A stretch of DNA of 64,000 nt from Lutjanus erythropterus. Taxonomy: Eukaryota; Chordata; Actinopteri; Lutjaniformes; Lutjanidae. Where the stretch lies: contig CM034591.1 of NCBI GenBank assembly GCA_020091685.1, forward strand, positions 10,302,833 to 10,366,832, given 5' to 3'. The number at the start of each line of letters is the position of its first letter. The stretch's first letter is position 1. Below the pieces are notes generated by a model that worked only from the letters and a program-made list of their open reading frames with translations, had not been told where the DNA came from and ran no database searches. The translations under genes were made by a program, and so were the position numbers. Positions 29,261 to 43,119 of this stretch are shown here, piece by piece.

Positions 29261-29504
29261 AAAAACACCATCAACACAAGGTAGATATACATCTTTTCAT
29301 CTCCTTTATGATTATTTCCTGTTCTTGGCGACAGAAAAATTGCAGCAGGTTCTGAGGTAGAACTTATTGTAGCCTATCAGGGACAAACAAAAGCATATTC
29401 TTATTAAATGAGCCAGCTAATTACAACAGAAATATATCACCATGCAGAATCATAATGATGTTACCCTGTGTTGTGATGTTGGTCTGACTCTTGTAGAGTG
29501 AAAT

Positions 29505-29585
29505 AATTGGGGTAAATTTTATTTATGCAACGCTTTTCAAGATACTTAAAGACATTTTACATAACAACCTCAATTTTGAGCAGTT
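29505..29585. repeat. LINE/SINE tail fragment
   Basis: TTTTATTTATGCAACGCTTT TCAAGATACTTAAAGACATTTTACA resembles the common fish retroposon tail TTTATTTATATAGCRCTTTTCA. Confidence 0.45.
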
Positions 29586-29589
29586 TAGA

Positions 29590-31500
29590 CTCTGAGTGGA
29601 TAAATCCTGTTGATAATAACAGTATTTAAACCCCTGCAGAAACACTGCGGTCATGTGGAGCAGAAGCCTCTTTTAGCAAAGCTTAAAGTAACCTTTAAAT
29701 AATGTGAAGCTGTAAAGATTTAATATCATCTCGTCTCTTCTGCCTCACAGTTGCACGACCGAGCACCACCCCCCTCTGCTTAATTGTCCCTTTTTCCACT
29801 CACTTTTGCACGATTATCTTGTTTTTCTTCTTTTCCTGCTTTTCCCACCCACTTTACGTCCCCTTGAGAAGCTGGCAGCAGACTCTCCGATCCCACCAGC
29901 CTCTGCTAGCTGGGAATCTGCTGCCCTTTGGTTTAAATAGCATAACCCTCTGTGTCCCATATTCCATACACAAACAGGAAGTGAGGACCTTCTCGCTGCG
30001 GGAGGATGTTGTGAAAGTGTTTATTTTTCACTGAGTTCACAGTTAAGCTGCATTTTAATATACATTTTCTCTGAAATATGAAGAAATCAGCTGTTTTGGT
30101 TCTTAGCCACTTAAAATCTCTAAATAATAAATTTTTTTTATTATTTTACATGGATGTGATTTAGAAGAGGGGTTTTCCTCATGTTTTCCCATGTTGAGGA
30201 AAATCTCAGTGGAGTTTCCTTTTTATCTGTTTGTCTCACTTCATGAGAAAATTACTATTTAAATGGCCCCAGTGGGTCATTTCTTCAGCGTTTCCTCTTT
30301 TTGGGAATGCTCAGAGTGGGAGTATTATAGGAAATACTTTGATTCCAATCTGTTTCAGCAACTTATACGATCAAGATCATCTACCCTCCTGTCATTTCTC
30401 CAAGATCTAAAAACGAAAGAGTGTGAGAAAAACGGAGAGGCAGACGGACCGCCAGGGAAAAAAAAAGATTTGTTTTTATATCAGAGTTGCAAACAATATG
30501 TAACACACAATCTCACAGTAGTCTCCCCCTGATCTGGCAAATCTTTCGGAACATTTTTTAGCTCATAGTTTTGTTTTCTGCTTTGTATGAAACAATAAAC
30601 ACAGTCACTGCTGGCACTGACTTTGTTGTCATTGTAGAAAACATAACAGTCCTGAGATCCAGAAGTGGTGGAGGCAATGAACTGGGGTTACCGTACTCAA
30701 ATGTTAGGAAAGCCAGTGACAGATACAATATATTTTGAGCCTTGAGGTTCTGATATAGCTGAGAGCTTTTTTTTTTTTTTGAAAATGATTAATGCTGATG
30801 TGCAAAACACAAACACAACCTGCTCACATTCGACGGTTTACATAATCAGCGTCACCGAGAGACCTCATTTCAAAGGCCTCTGCAGAAAAGCTGTGAACTA
30901 TTTCTCAATGTTGAACCACTCAGAGGGATGACAGATGGATGGTCAGTGGTGCACATCTGGACCAGGAGGTGACAGAGGAAGAGAAGGGTTTATTCCAGCT
31001 GCTGTGCAGAGTTTAAGACTCTCAGTTCAGTTGATTGAGGATCCGATCATTATGGTTTATTTTGAATCCGAGGCTACAAATGAGAACAACTATTATTACA
31101 CAAACTGTGTTTCGTGTTCATTAATATTTTGTTTCAACACATATTAGTGTGGGGGATGTGGGAGTTGTCTTCTAGGAAATTTCAAGTGTCAAACACTTCA
31201 TTTCCTGCATTCTGGTGAAATTTTCTGCATCAATTTATGCCTCTTCCACACTGATTTGTGATGGAAATGTTATGGTATTATGGTATTAAATTGTGAAAAA
31301 AATTCTGAGGGGCATTTTCACCATCTCACACATTTTATAGATAAATCAATTAATACAGATAATGAACAGCAGATTTATTTATATTGAAAATAATTTTGAG
31401 TTGCAGCCGTATAAAGGTTATTAAATGCTTTTCATTCTAGAGAAAGCTGAAGTCACACCCCGCAGTGCACCCCATGTGACCTGAATTTAGAAAAAATATG
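29590..31500. other. Intergenic DNA, no gene seen
   Basis: No exon-like stretch. A T-run lies at about 30767-30780. Confidence 0.5.
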
Positions 31501-31534
31501 ATCAATAGTTTATGGCAAGAGACAAATAATTTTT

Positions 31535-31835
31535 TGATTCTGTTTGAACTGTGGCACAAATTACACATATTATGTTTGTCATTTTAAAACATAACTTTAC
31601 AAGTTAAAGTCTGTCAAGTTTGTTGTGGTTTAGTTTTGTGTGAAACCGCTCAGTGAACTACATCTCTTGTCTCACACAATATACATCATCAACACCAGTC
31701 TCGCTGCTCCTCGTAACGGTATCAGCGACTTCTGGTGCTTTTATCAGCCGTGTAGAGAAAGAGCGAGTACGACCGGCTGTTGTGTGACTGCATCCTGGTC
31801 CAGGCACCGTAGCTTTGTCTTTCTTGACTTGAAAA
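31535..31835. repeat. Dispersed repeat copy A (TTTTGTGTGAAACYRCT type)
   Basis: AGTTTTGTGTGAAACCGCTC AGTGAACTACATC and GGTGCTTTTATCAGCC match the sequence at 37334-37500. The adjoining TTACACATATTATGTTTG.. is an inverted relative of 37770-37815. Confidence 0.6.
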
Positions 31836-32129
31836 ATATCTTTTAAATTGACAAACATCATGTGTGTGATTCATTCAGTTTGTCTCTCTCTACAAAGCAC
31901 AGTTCAGATTTTTTCTAGTTAGGTCACATGATGGTCCACTAGAGGGGGCGTGACTTAGACTCTCCCACATGTCAAAATGTCAGCTGTGAAAATATCTGTG
32001 GTTACTGCAAGTGCTGGAGACTATTTTCATTTGTTTATCATGTAAACATCAGGCAATGTACGATTTTATGATAAGTTATGTGCAGTATAAGAGTATCCAA
32101 GTTTCTGATCATCTGTGTGCAAACTAAAG

Positions 32130-32258
32130 GATAATATACAGTGAGCAGGTCATTATTGTAAAATAAATCCTGACAGGGTGACGCAGGTCACTGATGTGGT
32201 CTTAGATCATCCTGAAAGGCTTTATTTTACAATAATGACCTGTCCAATGTTCATTATC
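32130..32258. mobile_element. Snap-back MITE with long inverted arms
   Basis: CAGGTCATTATTGTAAAATAAA at 32146-32167 is exactly complementary to the arm at 32221-32242, and pairing continues with mismatches on both sides, so nearly the whole 128 bp folds back. The central phrase is AGGTCACTGATGTGGTCTTA. The element occurs widely in fish. Confidence 0.65.
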
Positions 32259-32439
32259 CCGGTTACTTACCAAATAAAGCCATAATGTGACATAAAATAT
32301 TAATTTAAAAATACATTTCTGCTCCTTCAGAGTCTATGATGAGAACTTTATCCATAGCAACAGTCTGTTATTGTCTGCTATACAGAAATAACAGACCACA
32401 GGATGCTGCTATTGACCAATCAGAATTGAGTGTGGCTAC

Positions 32440-32600
32440 ATGCCACAGTATCCTGGTTCTAGTGGAGTATTCCAGGTAGCATATCTAGGTCTCCCAGGTT
32501 TCTGAAACCAGGATAAGACATTTACATGTGGAACAGATAACCTGGACACTGGTGCACATGTAAACATTCTCATGCAGTCATCATGTCCTGCATAAGACAG
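32440..32600. repeat. Dispersed repeat, TTTCTGAAACCAGGATAA type, copy 2
   Basis: AGCATATCTAGG..CCAGGTTTCTGAAACCAGGA TAAG, then TACATGTGGAACAGATAACC TGG and CACATGTAAACATTC. Related to 13995-14410. Confidence 0.45.
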
Positions 32601-33133
32601 ATAGGTTCCAAAACATGGATACTAATGTGCATTTAAACACACTCCAACTGTCTTGCTGTACGTTGGCCTTGTGCAGTAACTTCTCAGAGTCTTATTGTCA
32701 CAGTGAGGCTGCCAGGCAACCTGCAGAGAGGCAGGACAGATGTCGTAACTCCCTCTAACCCAGTGGTTCCCTGCCACTGCAGGTGGCTCGGTGACATGAA
32801 CCATCACCTGGCTCATGGATGTTAATTTGACCAACACACAATCAGATATGTTGTGCTGACCAGTCAGTCACTAGTCATGGCTGAAAAGTGGCCGATTCTG
32901 GTCAACGACCAGTCTTTACCAGCTGCACCTGCTTAGCTAGTTAGCGACAAGTTGGGGAAAAAAATTGAACCCTTAGCAGTTAAGGAGCCAGACACCCTTC
33001 AGGAGTGGCTGTAGACCGAAAACAAGCTTAAAGCAGAGTGAATATTGGACCTAAATTCTTTATGTCTGTCTTTGTCTTTCCATAGCAAATTTACACAGTA
33101 ATACTATACCTATTAGTTTGATTTGGACCTCTC

Positions 33134-33147
33134 CTGCCCTCTACTGG
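33134..33147 (-). promoter_or_regulatory. CTCF-like core motif
   Basis: The reverse complement reads CCAGTAGAGGGCAG, matching all 14 positions of the core CCASYAGRKGGCRS. It lies in intergenic DNA about 11 kb upstream of rbpms2. Occupancy is inference. Confidence 0.45.
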
Positions 33148-33454
33148 CCCAAAAAACTAGTTCAAAATATCCAGTTTTACTTGGCGATAACTAGCTACAA
33201 ATGCTAACAGAAAACGACGCCACAAAGGGCAACAGAAACGGAAGCAGCAAGTTTGACAACAGAGTCAATACGGCAACGAGGTACGTATCTTCAGATCAGC
33301 GGGAAAAGGTGTCAATAATCTCCTTCTCTTCTTAAAACATACTTTTATCCTTTCCTGATTTTACCTGAGTTTTAATTGTTTGTTAACTGTCTTTATTGTT
33401 TGTTAAACTCTAAATAGTTTATAGTTATATTTGCTTCTTTTAAAACCTGATGAT

Positions 33455-33562
33455 TTTACATCATGTCTGTTTTAGTTTGCAGTCTTTGTGAAGCACTTTG
33501 TGAAGTGGATTTTGAAAAGTGATCTATAAAAAAATGATTATTAACTTTAATATTATTACAGA
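33455..33562 (+). repeat. Retroposon tail fragment
   Basis: GTGAAGCACTTTGTGAAGTG GATTTTGAAAAGTGATCTATAAA and then ATTATTA-type sequence match the widespread fish LINE/SINE 3' end. Confidence 0.55.
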
Positions 33563-34075
33563 GGCGCTTTACAGTGGCTCCCACAAGGACTCTGACTTCA
33601 TAGATGACAAAGTCACCGTGGGTTCAGACGGTTTCAGGAGAGGCGTGAAGCAGGAGAGGAGCGAGAAGGAGGCTGGACATCAATTATCGCTCACCTTCGG
33701 AGGCCTGAGGTGGGGCTATGGTGGGTCAGCCCCCAGGCGCCAGGAGCCAAACACGGCAAGGAAACCACCCCCGTGATGCTGGACTGACGGCAGACTGGAT
33801 GCTACAGTTAAGTGTTATTACAGTCAGAATACATGTCTAAGGTGGGCTCAAAATACAGACAGAACACGCAGGAGTGAAACTTACTAGCAACAAAGCAGGG
33901 AAACACAAAATAACAAAAGATGGCTGCGGAGTCTGAGTAAAACAAGTTAGTCTAACAAAGAATAAATCCAAACGAGAGAATTAAAAAAACAAACAACGAA
34001 GAACAAACTAGAAGGTAACCAGACACAAGGCAAGAACACGGAGAGAAACAGACACAGATGATGACTGAAACGGGG

Positions 34076-34076
<1 letters not shown>

Positions 34077-34126
<50 letters not shown>
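34077..34126. repeat. (AC)25 microsatellite
   Basis: Uninterrupted AC dinucleotides over 50 bp. It creates artefactual Cys-Val ORFs on the minus strand. Confidence 0.95.
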
Positions 34127-34127
<1 letters not shown>

Positions 34128-34329
34128 ACTGACTAAATACACAAAGGACTTATTAACTAATGTTTCACAGGTGAAACTAATTAGGAATAAAAAAGGGGTA
34201 AATAAACAAAGGCAGGAAGTTGTATTCAACAAAGACACACAAGGGAGGCTCCTACAAAATAAAACAGGGAATAAAACCCCAAATCATGACAATTACGAGA
34301 CAAAACGGGCTAGCAGGTTAGCATGCTAG

Positions 34330-37300
34330 CTTCAGTAGATTTTTAAATATGTTTTGAATGGAAATTCTTACATATTGTACCTTTAAGGTTAATTTAGCTA
34401 GTGGTGATCCACAATAATGACAATTGCTGTTATTAGCCTATTTGCCAGCAGCACAATCCATTGTACACAAGCAGCAAGATGCAGCAACACCAGTGAGTTT
34501 TTTAAAATAACTTTAGAAACAACACTATAGCCTAATAAATGTTTTTAAAACTGAGAGAATCAATGTACAAAACTCTGCAGTATAAATAGAAATAATCTAA
34601 TAAGCTTGTCCATGATGTCTCTTAAAAGAATGGATGTCTTCTTGTGTTTTGGAGATTTTACAGACACCATTATAGACATTTCTATAATTTGGATTTAAAT
34701 ATAACACTTAATACAAACTGTACATGTAGGTTAACTGTGGAAATCAGAAATATTTGTTGAAGAGACACGTCAATTTCATTGAGAGCTGGGTATCCAAAAA
34801 CAAGATCGCACTTTCTATAATAGAGACCAAAACATTTACTGAATGGACTCTATTAAACCTGATATTTCCCCTTTATGTTCCTTCTGTAAAAAAGGACTTT
34901 GAGTACTTTGCTCATTTATTTTATGTCTATAGCCTTTCTTTTGGACTTTAGTAATCTGGGAAACTCATAATGTGGGAATCCTTATTACAGAAAGCATGGT
35001 CTTATTTTTGAATGTAGAGCCTAAAAATAATTAAACTGAGCCAGCCTATTAAAATAAGCAATTGTGGCTACTGTGTCATTAATATATATATTTTTTTAAC
35101 TAGCAGGTCTTGTCGTATCCTGCTGCTCACACAGAATGGATCACATAGCTGGCTAATAGGCTAATAGCAGCAAACCACATTGTTTGTCCAAGCAGTGTTG
35201 CCGTAGATAGCTATCCAAGATGGCGTCCCGTTCTCACATGTACAGTAACAGGTCGTGCAGCTGGAACAGATCGTGTTCTGACACATCTCCGGTAGCTGTA
35301 AAGTAATAACTCAGCCGCTAATGAGACAACTTGTTTACTTCCTCCATTTTCTTAACAACCATCTATTAAATATATGCCTCCTTTTAAAATTCCCTCTTGA
35401 TAACTACATAACTACATACAGAGCTGATGGAAAATGGCAGCTGTGAAACTGCTTTGGAGTGCAGCTGTGACATCAAATGGAAGCAAAGCATTAAATTGTT
35501 ATTCATGTCGTCTGCTGGAACAACTGCCTCCACTCTGCAGCTCCGATAAACTCGGTCACTTAAGTGGAAATTCACTTAAAGTCCTACGAACTGACACAAG
35601 CGACGTCGGCTTAACATTTAAATGAACTTAATGCTAATAAAACAATCCATAAACAGGGGTATGTTTGATGCATGTATCAGCGTCGCAGTATATAAGGATT
35701 GATTGATTTCCAGCAGACGTTGGAGCTCCTCCGCCCTCCTTCTGTCCTTGTTGGCTCTCACAGCAGGTGTGACAATGTCTGACAAGTGTTAGGGAAAAAA
35801 AGGGCAACAGATAAAATGTGGCAACCAAATGGATAACCGCTGCTACCACTCGCTAATAGAGCATTACAGATATTATTGGTTTAAACTTCAATAAAATCCC
35901 TCCGTTGAAGAGAAATCCACTTTCATATCATCATGCTGTTGGGGCTGTAAGGCACGGCCACATACATGCACTCGATTAGCTTTAATGTATTCGTGGAGAG
36001 GGCTATTTATTGGACAAAGTATTCACGAAACGTCACAAATGTGTCCCGCGCCTCCCTCGCTCAGTGTGTGGGTGAAAAAGCTTCAAAGTTTCCTAGGTCC
36101 TCCAAATGGATGTTTGGCTGTACCACAGAGGACACGGAGAACACAAGCTAAGTGCTTTAGCAGCGGGTGACGCTAACGCGGTAGGACAGGCTCAGTGTGG
36201 CGTGAAGCAGAAGAGTGCTGTGCGAGGTGACTTATGGGACAATGGGGCCGCTTTTCGCAAATAAAACATGAGGCTTATCCAGAGCCTCTGAGCTATACAG
36301 TCTCGGTTTCTGTCAGGTGTTTGTGGGGAGGAAGAGAGGGGGCAAAAATCTGATTTAATGCTCCTGAACTGTTTGGATTATCTGCTGGACACAATGAAGG
36401 GTAATTCAGTGCAATATATTGTTGTTTTCGTAATCCTATTAACCCCTTAACATCCAGTTTTCCACCTTTATTTCCTCTTCTGTAGCTTAAATGTTGTTAA
36501 AACCATCTGATACTCCATATTTATATTTTTATCTTTGGAAACTTAGGGATCCGCACTAGAATATGATATGAGGTTCTGTGGTTTTAACAGTTTTTAACAG
36601 ACCTACCAAAAATACATATTTGGCCTGTAGTGATATTTATCTATGTAGATAGTTTTGATATGAGTGTCCGAATTTTGGAGGTGCCTGCCTTTGATGGCAC
36701 TCATGTAGGAACTATTTTCTATCTGCCAAACTACCCCGACCTTCACAGTGCAGAAGGAAGTGTGCATCTACTCATGGACGAGAGGCTTGTGTTTGCGACA
36801 GCGCCAGATGTAAACTTTACCTCCTTGGCTGAGCTGTGACGTTAGCATCACTGAGCCAGCTAGCATGGTTATGTTTCTGCTTACAGTGATGAGAAAATAA
36901 GAAGTCTGGTAAAATGTCACAAGAACATCTGTATCTTTGTTAATGTCCTCAAAGTAAAACAGACTTGAATGCAGGAGGATTAAAAGGAGCAGATCAAGAT
37001 CAAGACTCCGAGATGAATCTAATGGGTTATGAGCTAATTAACAGGGAAGGAAGCAAGAAAAAAACAATATTCTGCTATGCAAAATTATGTTTATTTTTTA
37101 ATATTTCCCCTCATCTTTGGCTTTTGTTTTATCTTATTTTGAAATATGAAATAGTTTCACCCCTTCATGCCTTTAAAAATTATTAAAATCAAGCAACCTT
37201 AGAAGAGAAAATCATTATTTTATTCCGACAGAAGCAACCTGTGACAAGCAGTTGCAAGTGATATTTTGTGTATTAAAGGGCAACAAGTGAGTGTAAGGAA

Positions 37301-37330
37301 CAAATAAATAAAAATAGATAGTAGTGTAAC
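34330..37330. other. Intergenic DNA, no gene seen
   Basis: Mostly AT-rich. The GC-richer block 35985-36330 lacks repeat signatures and has two overlapping 61-residue ORFs without recognisable domains. Confidence 0.45.
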
Positions 37331-37333
37331 TCA

Positions 37334-37830
37334 TAGTAGTTTTGTGTGAAACTACTTAGTGAACTACATCGCTCGTTTTATTTCACCAACACCATCATGG
37401 TCGTCGCCTTGGCGAGTTTTATCCAGTGGTGCTTTTATCAGCCAGGAAGTGAAAGAAACTCATGGTCACTGTAGCTCACGATGGTGCTGGGTAACGTATG
37501 TGGTGTGGAAATTATGATGTGACTTTTAGATGTGCAGTCTCTCTAATCACACATTTTTGTATTTAACAGTTTTTACAACAAGCTGTAACTTTTTTCATAT
37601 GCAAAATGATCTTTTAAAGGCGCAGGAATCGGTTCTAGAGAATGATAGTTAAGTGTTGAGTCTTTTTGTGGTTGTCAAGTGCTGACATCACAATCTTGCT
37701 GACCTGTGATTGTCCAAAGTCTCTCATCACAGGCTAGATTTTGTAAAGGCTAAGCAAAATAAACCACCTACCCCAACTTTAAAACATCATATGTGTAATT
37801 AATGGCACAATTCAAACGAGATCAAAAATA
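37334..37830. repeat. Dispersed repeat copy B (TTTTGTGTGAAACYRCT type)
   Basis: TAGTTTTGTGTGAAACTACT TAGTGAACTACATC and GGTGCTTTTATCAGCC parallel 31629-31745. The far part (TGTGATTGTCCAAAGTCTCTC, CATCACAGGCTAGATTTTGT AAAGGCTAA) parallels 49090-49150 inside rbpms2 intron 1. Confidence 0.55.
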
Positions 37831-37839
37831 TGTTAACTA

Positions 37840-40540
37840 CCAAACTTTTTTTTTCCTTTTCAAAATAATGTCCCATGGTGGTCTTCCTGAATGGGAGGGA
37901 CTTCACTTCTCCACTTAGTCTTAACAATCTACTATGCATCTACAGTATTTCCAAACTGGCATGACTTTGAGACATGTGGGACCAGTTGTGATGTAACAGC
38001 AGAAGACAGTCAGCCACCCAGCAGGTCCATAAAAAAAAGAAACTGTTCTCCCGTTTCTTCAATTAATGAGAAGCAGCAGCGATTTGACTCCTAAAAGACA
38101 CCGATGCTCTGAAGCGATCCTTTTAGTCTAAAAAAAAAAGTAAACATCTCTTGATAATTTCCACTGTAAAACTTTCGGCCCTCAATTATGTAAAGCCTGC
38201 ATGTCGACACTCAGAGAGAAGAGGAATGTGAATTTAGCTCCAAACGACGTCGAGAGTTCCTTCAAATCCAGCCGAAGAGACGTATAAATAAGACATACTG
38301 TGGTTCACGCAGTGCATCCACACAAAGCTATCTTTGGCAGTGAAAGATGGCAGTGACATCTTTGGGCATAAAAGGTGCAGAGCTTCAGTGACTCATTTTT
38401 GCTTTTTAACCCTTTCCATGCCGGTGCTCCATGTTTCTCAACCATTTTTAAGGAACACTTTATTCAAACTGAACAGACAAAAAAACTTTAAACAATGGGA
38501 AATTCAAGAAACAAAGAAAATAACTTCAATGCTTCATGAAATATGTACTGTGTATTTAAAAAAAGTGCATCAAAATAATAAAGAACAAAATAAATAGATG
38601 TGGAGTATATTTAACATGTTGAGGTATAAAACTCAGTTGCAAATGAAAAGGTCTGTTAACTGATTACGAGAAGTTTCAAGGACTTTTAATGAGGCTAACA
38701 TATATGTTTAATTTGAGACTTTATCTATCTTAAATTTCAAATTTCTCATAAGCTGCAAGCTCTCCAATCTGAGAGAACTGTATACATGTGCTGGAGGTAA
38801 ATCACCAGATTTCCCCTCTCTCACAGTGATCTTCCTACCCAACATTAATGCTGGGTGAATCCAGTCTGCACGATGTGTAAGGAGTTTTCTTGGTGGTGAT
38901 AAATACCTCAGAGCATATAAGGAATATCTTGTACATTTTCATGAAGAGAACACCTTAAAGTCCACATTTCTGCTTTTCTGGACAGTTGCATTAAAGACTT
39001 GTGGGAAGAAATATAAAGAGATGGCATGACATGTAATGAACGTATATATAAAAACATTTTTCAGGCTGCCAACTTTAGCGAATGTGACTGTTTTAGTGAT
39101 TTTTATGAGAGCTGATACAAAAAAAAAACCATATTTCTAACATTGTTTTAGCATGTAATGGGAATAATCAGCCTTTCTTTCGAGCAAGAGCTTGATTTAC
39201 AGCTTAGAAAAGTCTCATTATTTTAGAGTTTCATGTTATACCGTGATGTAAGAACTGACAGTTATCATATTAGGTAAATTTGCTTTTCTGTAGTATTGAA
39301 TTCCACCATGTTAGTCTTATTAAAATAGATGTAAGACTAATATTTTGTGCAATTATAATAAGGCATTCATTTAACAAATAAAAACCCTTCTGTTTTCATT
39401 CCTTTAAGAGTCATTGTAACTTATAATATTAATAATAACAGGCTAACTGTGTAATAGCTTTCTGTATATACAGTGAAACTGTGATACCTCATATCATTGC
39501 AACCCTAATTAAGATATACATTTGGCAAACAGAGCTGGATTAAATGGTTGAAATCATCATTCTGGTATTAATAACAATATTTACTGATATCAAAATATTT
39601 ATGCAATTATTAAATAACCAAACTAACATTTAAAGTAAACTGTATTTAAACTGTTATTCATTACAAGACATCAAACTCTTTATATGTAAAAGTACAAAAA
39701 AACTCCTTGTCAGGTTTCAATTGCTCCAATTCAGACAGCACAAATTTTGATAACATGATTATATAATTATGAAATCAATAAAGGTAATATATGGAATCGC
39801 CCTTTCCTACCAAAGCTGAGAAAGACGCGGCTTTAGGATCATATCATGTGCATAACTGTGTCTTTGTTGAGTAAACTGTGAGGAGAGTGGATGAAGTTTT
39901 AGTCCTGAATCCGTGGACAAAGATGGCGGCCTCCTGTGTATTAATGGTGCAGACTGTACGAACCATATGTGCTGAATAAATTAATGAACACTCAGGAGCA
40001 CAGATTCAATATTTCATAGGCAGCGAGTGTTACTAAAACGACAAACAGAGCGTATAATATATGTTGTTCCTTAACGTTCTCAAAAGTATAATACAGCTGC
40101 TGACTGAAGGAAGCATACAGGGAAAAATCTCTGCATATGTACTGTGTTCCTCTCTATGAAATATAGATATTTACCATTTCAATTTAAAGTTTATTGCCCC
40201 CAAGGAGAAATGTGCTGCACAGAACATAAAACATGACACAAAAATACAAAAATCAGATAAGAAAAATATGTAAAATCTGCTACAAGACATGATAACATAA
40301 AACTTGAAGTACATCCTGATCCAACACACTTATTAATGGTTCAAACAACATGATCCTCATCACCCACCTGACCTTTATTATTATTTATTATATTTATTAA
40401 ACTCTGTCAAAACCACAAGGAGCAGACAGATTAAACACCAGCACTCTGGCTCCTGAAAGACGTCTCCATCTTCCCTTAAACTTACAAACAAAATTATGTC
40501 ATTTTAAAATTCAACTTTATTGAGAATTTCCCATATTCAA
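37840..40540. other. Intergenic DNA, no gene seen
   Basis: AT-rich sequence. TTTATTGCCCCCAAGGAGAA at about 40190-40210 resembles a LINE 3' end phrase also hinted at 49690. Nothing else recognised. Confidence 0.45.
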
Positions 40541-40639
40541 GCAGATTTTGCCTCATTAAATCATTTTGAGTTATCATAATTTTAAAATTGGCAACTGGAC
40601 AAGTTGCTATTTCCCATGATTTCACTGAGGGCTCTTTTA

Positions 40640-41370
40640 TTATCGATTATTCTGCTGATTATTACCTACAAGAACTGATTAAGTAATTGTTCTGTAAAAC
40701 TGTCTTGTTGCTGAAACACTCCAAATCCCAAAGTTTGCAATGATATAAACAGAGAAAAACTGTAAATATGTTCATTTTAAAAGCTGAAATCATTTTTGAC
40801 ATTTTCTTTTGAAAAATTACATAACCGATTAATTGACTATTTGTCTTGTTTTGTGAAACCAGCAGTCCAAATCCCAATGTTATTCAGTTTTACAATGATA
40901 TAAAACAGAGAAAAGCATCAAATATGTTAATTTGAGAAGCTGAAACCACTAAATGTTTGACATTTTATTCTTTAAAATGCCCTAAATGATTAATTGATTA
41001 TTTGTCTTGTTGTAAAAGTGTCATGTTTTGTCCGAAAAACAGTTCAAATCCCAAAGTTTGCAATGATATAAAACCGAGAAAAGCTACAATAATGATCATT
41101 TGAGAAGCTGGAACCAGCAAATTTTGACATTTTATTTTTGAAAAATGACCTAAATGGCTCATATTTTATTTGTCTTGCTGTAAAAATGACTTGTTTTATA
41201 CGTCCAACAGTCCAAATCCCAAAGATACTCAGCTTATCATTATAAAAAAACAAAGAAAATGTTGTGTTCATGTGAGAAGCTGGAACCAGTGAATGTTTGA
41301 TATTTTAGTCTGGAAAAATTACCTGATTATCAATCACAATTAATCAACTAAACTACAGTTTCAACACTGA
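40640..41370. repeat. Four diverged tandem copies of a 145-180-bp repeat core
   Basis: The phrase TCCAAATCCCAAAGTTTGCAA (with variants) recurs near 40720, 40865, 41043 and 41211. Each is followed by ATGATATAAAACAGAGAAAA, GAGAAGCTGRAACCA and TTTGACATTTT. This is the interior of the GGGCTGCAACTAAC-type repeat, amplified head to tail. Confidence 0.7.
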
Positions 41371-42024
41371 TTTCTCTTCATGATTTTCAAGATTTTTGAC
41401 AGCTGCTTATAGCTGCAGTCGATGCTTTAGTCTATATAAAATTCCTGCTGTGGTTGAAATACAATTACAGATCACTGACCAACACTGAGATAAAAATACA
41501 GATTTTTCACTGTTTAACGTCTCGTTTGTCACTGAAACTTTGCCCTAATATTTGTTTTTGCATCTGTGGATCCGTCTTCCTCTCTAAAGGTATGTGTGTA
41601 TATATATTTTTACCAGTTGGGTTCAGTGAGTACAGACGCACAGTGAAAACACAGTCGAGCGTCACTATTTTTAGATCAAATCAGTGAAGAAGTACAGCGA
41701 GAATACGTCCGTCCCACCGCCCACCTCCACCACCCATCCCCGGCCGCCCTGTCCTCACCCTGCAGGCCTGATTGTGTTCCTATACAAAGTCAGGAAACTG
41801 TCTGGCCTTTGAGAGCTGCCTTGTTGTGAGGAAACGCACTGCATGCTGGGCTCACGTCCAGGGCCGAGCAGCTCCAACACACAGCACAGGCCCCCATGTC
41901 TCCACCCACCACGCCACTATTACATCAGCCGCCGTCCAAGTGATTAACACCCACACACATGCATGATTTATTATCAATATTATCATTATTATCAGTAGTA
42001 GTAGTACTGTATTGATTTATATTT

Positions 42025-42026
<2 letters not shown>

Positions 42027-42106
<80 letters not shown>
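42027..42106. repeat. (GATA)20 microsatellite
   Basis: Twenty perfect GATA units. Confidence 0.97.
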
Positions 42107-42633
42107 TGGATATAATATTGATATTACCCAGCCCTAACAGACAGATAAATTATTAATAGATAGAAATAAATATTTTATATTACTGTTAACAAGGTTTATC
42201 AACTCATTAATTTAGTAATTAAGTGCACATCAAATCAAATCACAGTTATATTTAAAATAAATTATTTTGTTCTGTGTGCGTGTGTTTGTGTAAGTTTGCT
42301 TGTAAAAAGGTTACATCACAAATGGCTGTGGATTATCAGGATGAAATCAAATAACTCTACAATATAATTGAAGTACTAAACATATCAGCAAAATAGGGAA
42401 ATTGTAACAAAATTCTCACAAAAAACTACAAAATGTCATTTTTTTATTTCACTCTGATATACTAGAATAATTCAAATAAAAAACCCTCAACTTTGCACAC
42501 ATGTTTAATGTATATAATGTAAAATAATTCATATTTAGTATGTCTGTAGTGTAGTTTAGTGTATTCTGTATTTGTGTCTATTCTATAGATATTTATCTTA
42601 TTATCTAGGGTATGTTATCTGTCTATCTATCTT

Positions 42634-43119
<486 letters not shown>

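Noticed and set aside
33947..34238. Cys-Val-rich ORFs
   Set aside because: Translation of the AC microsatellite.
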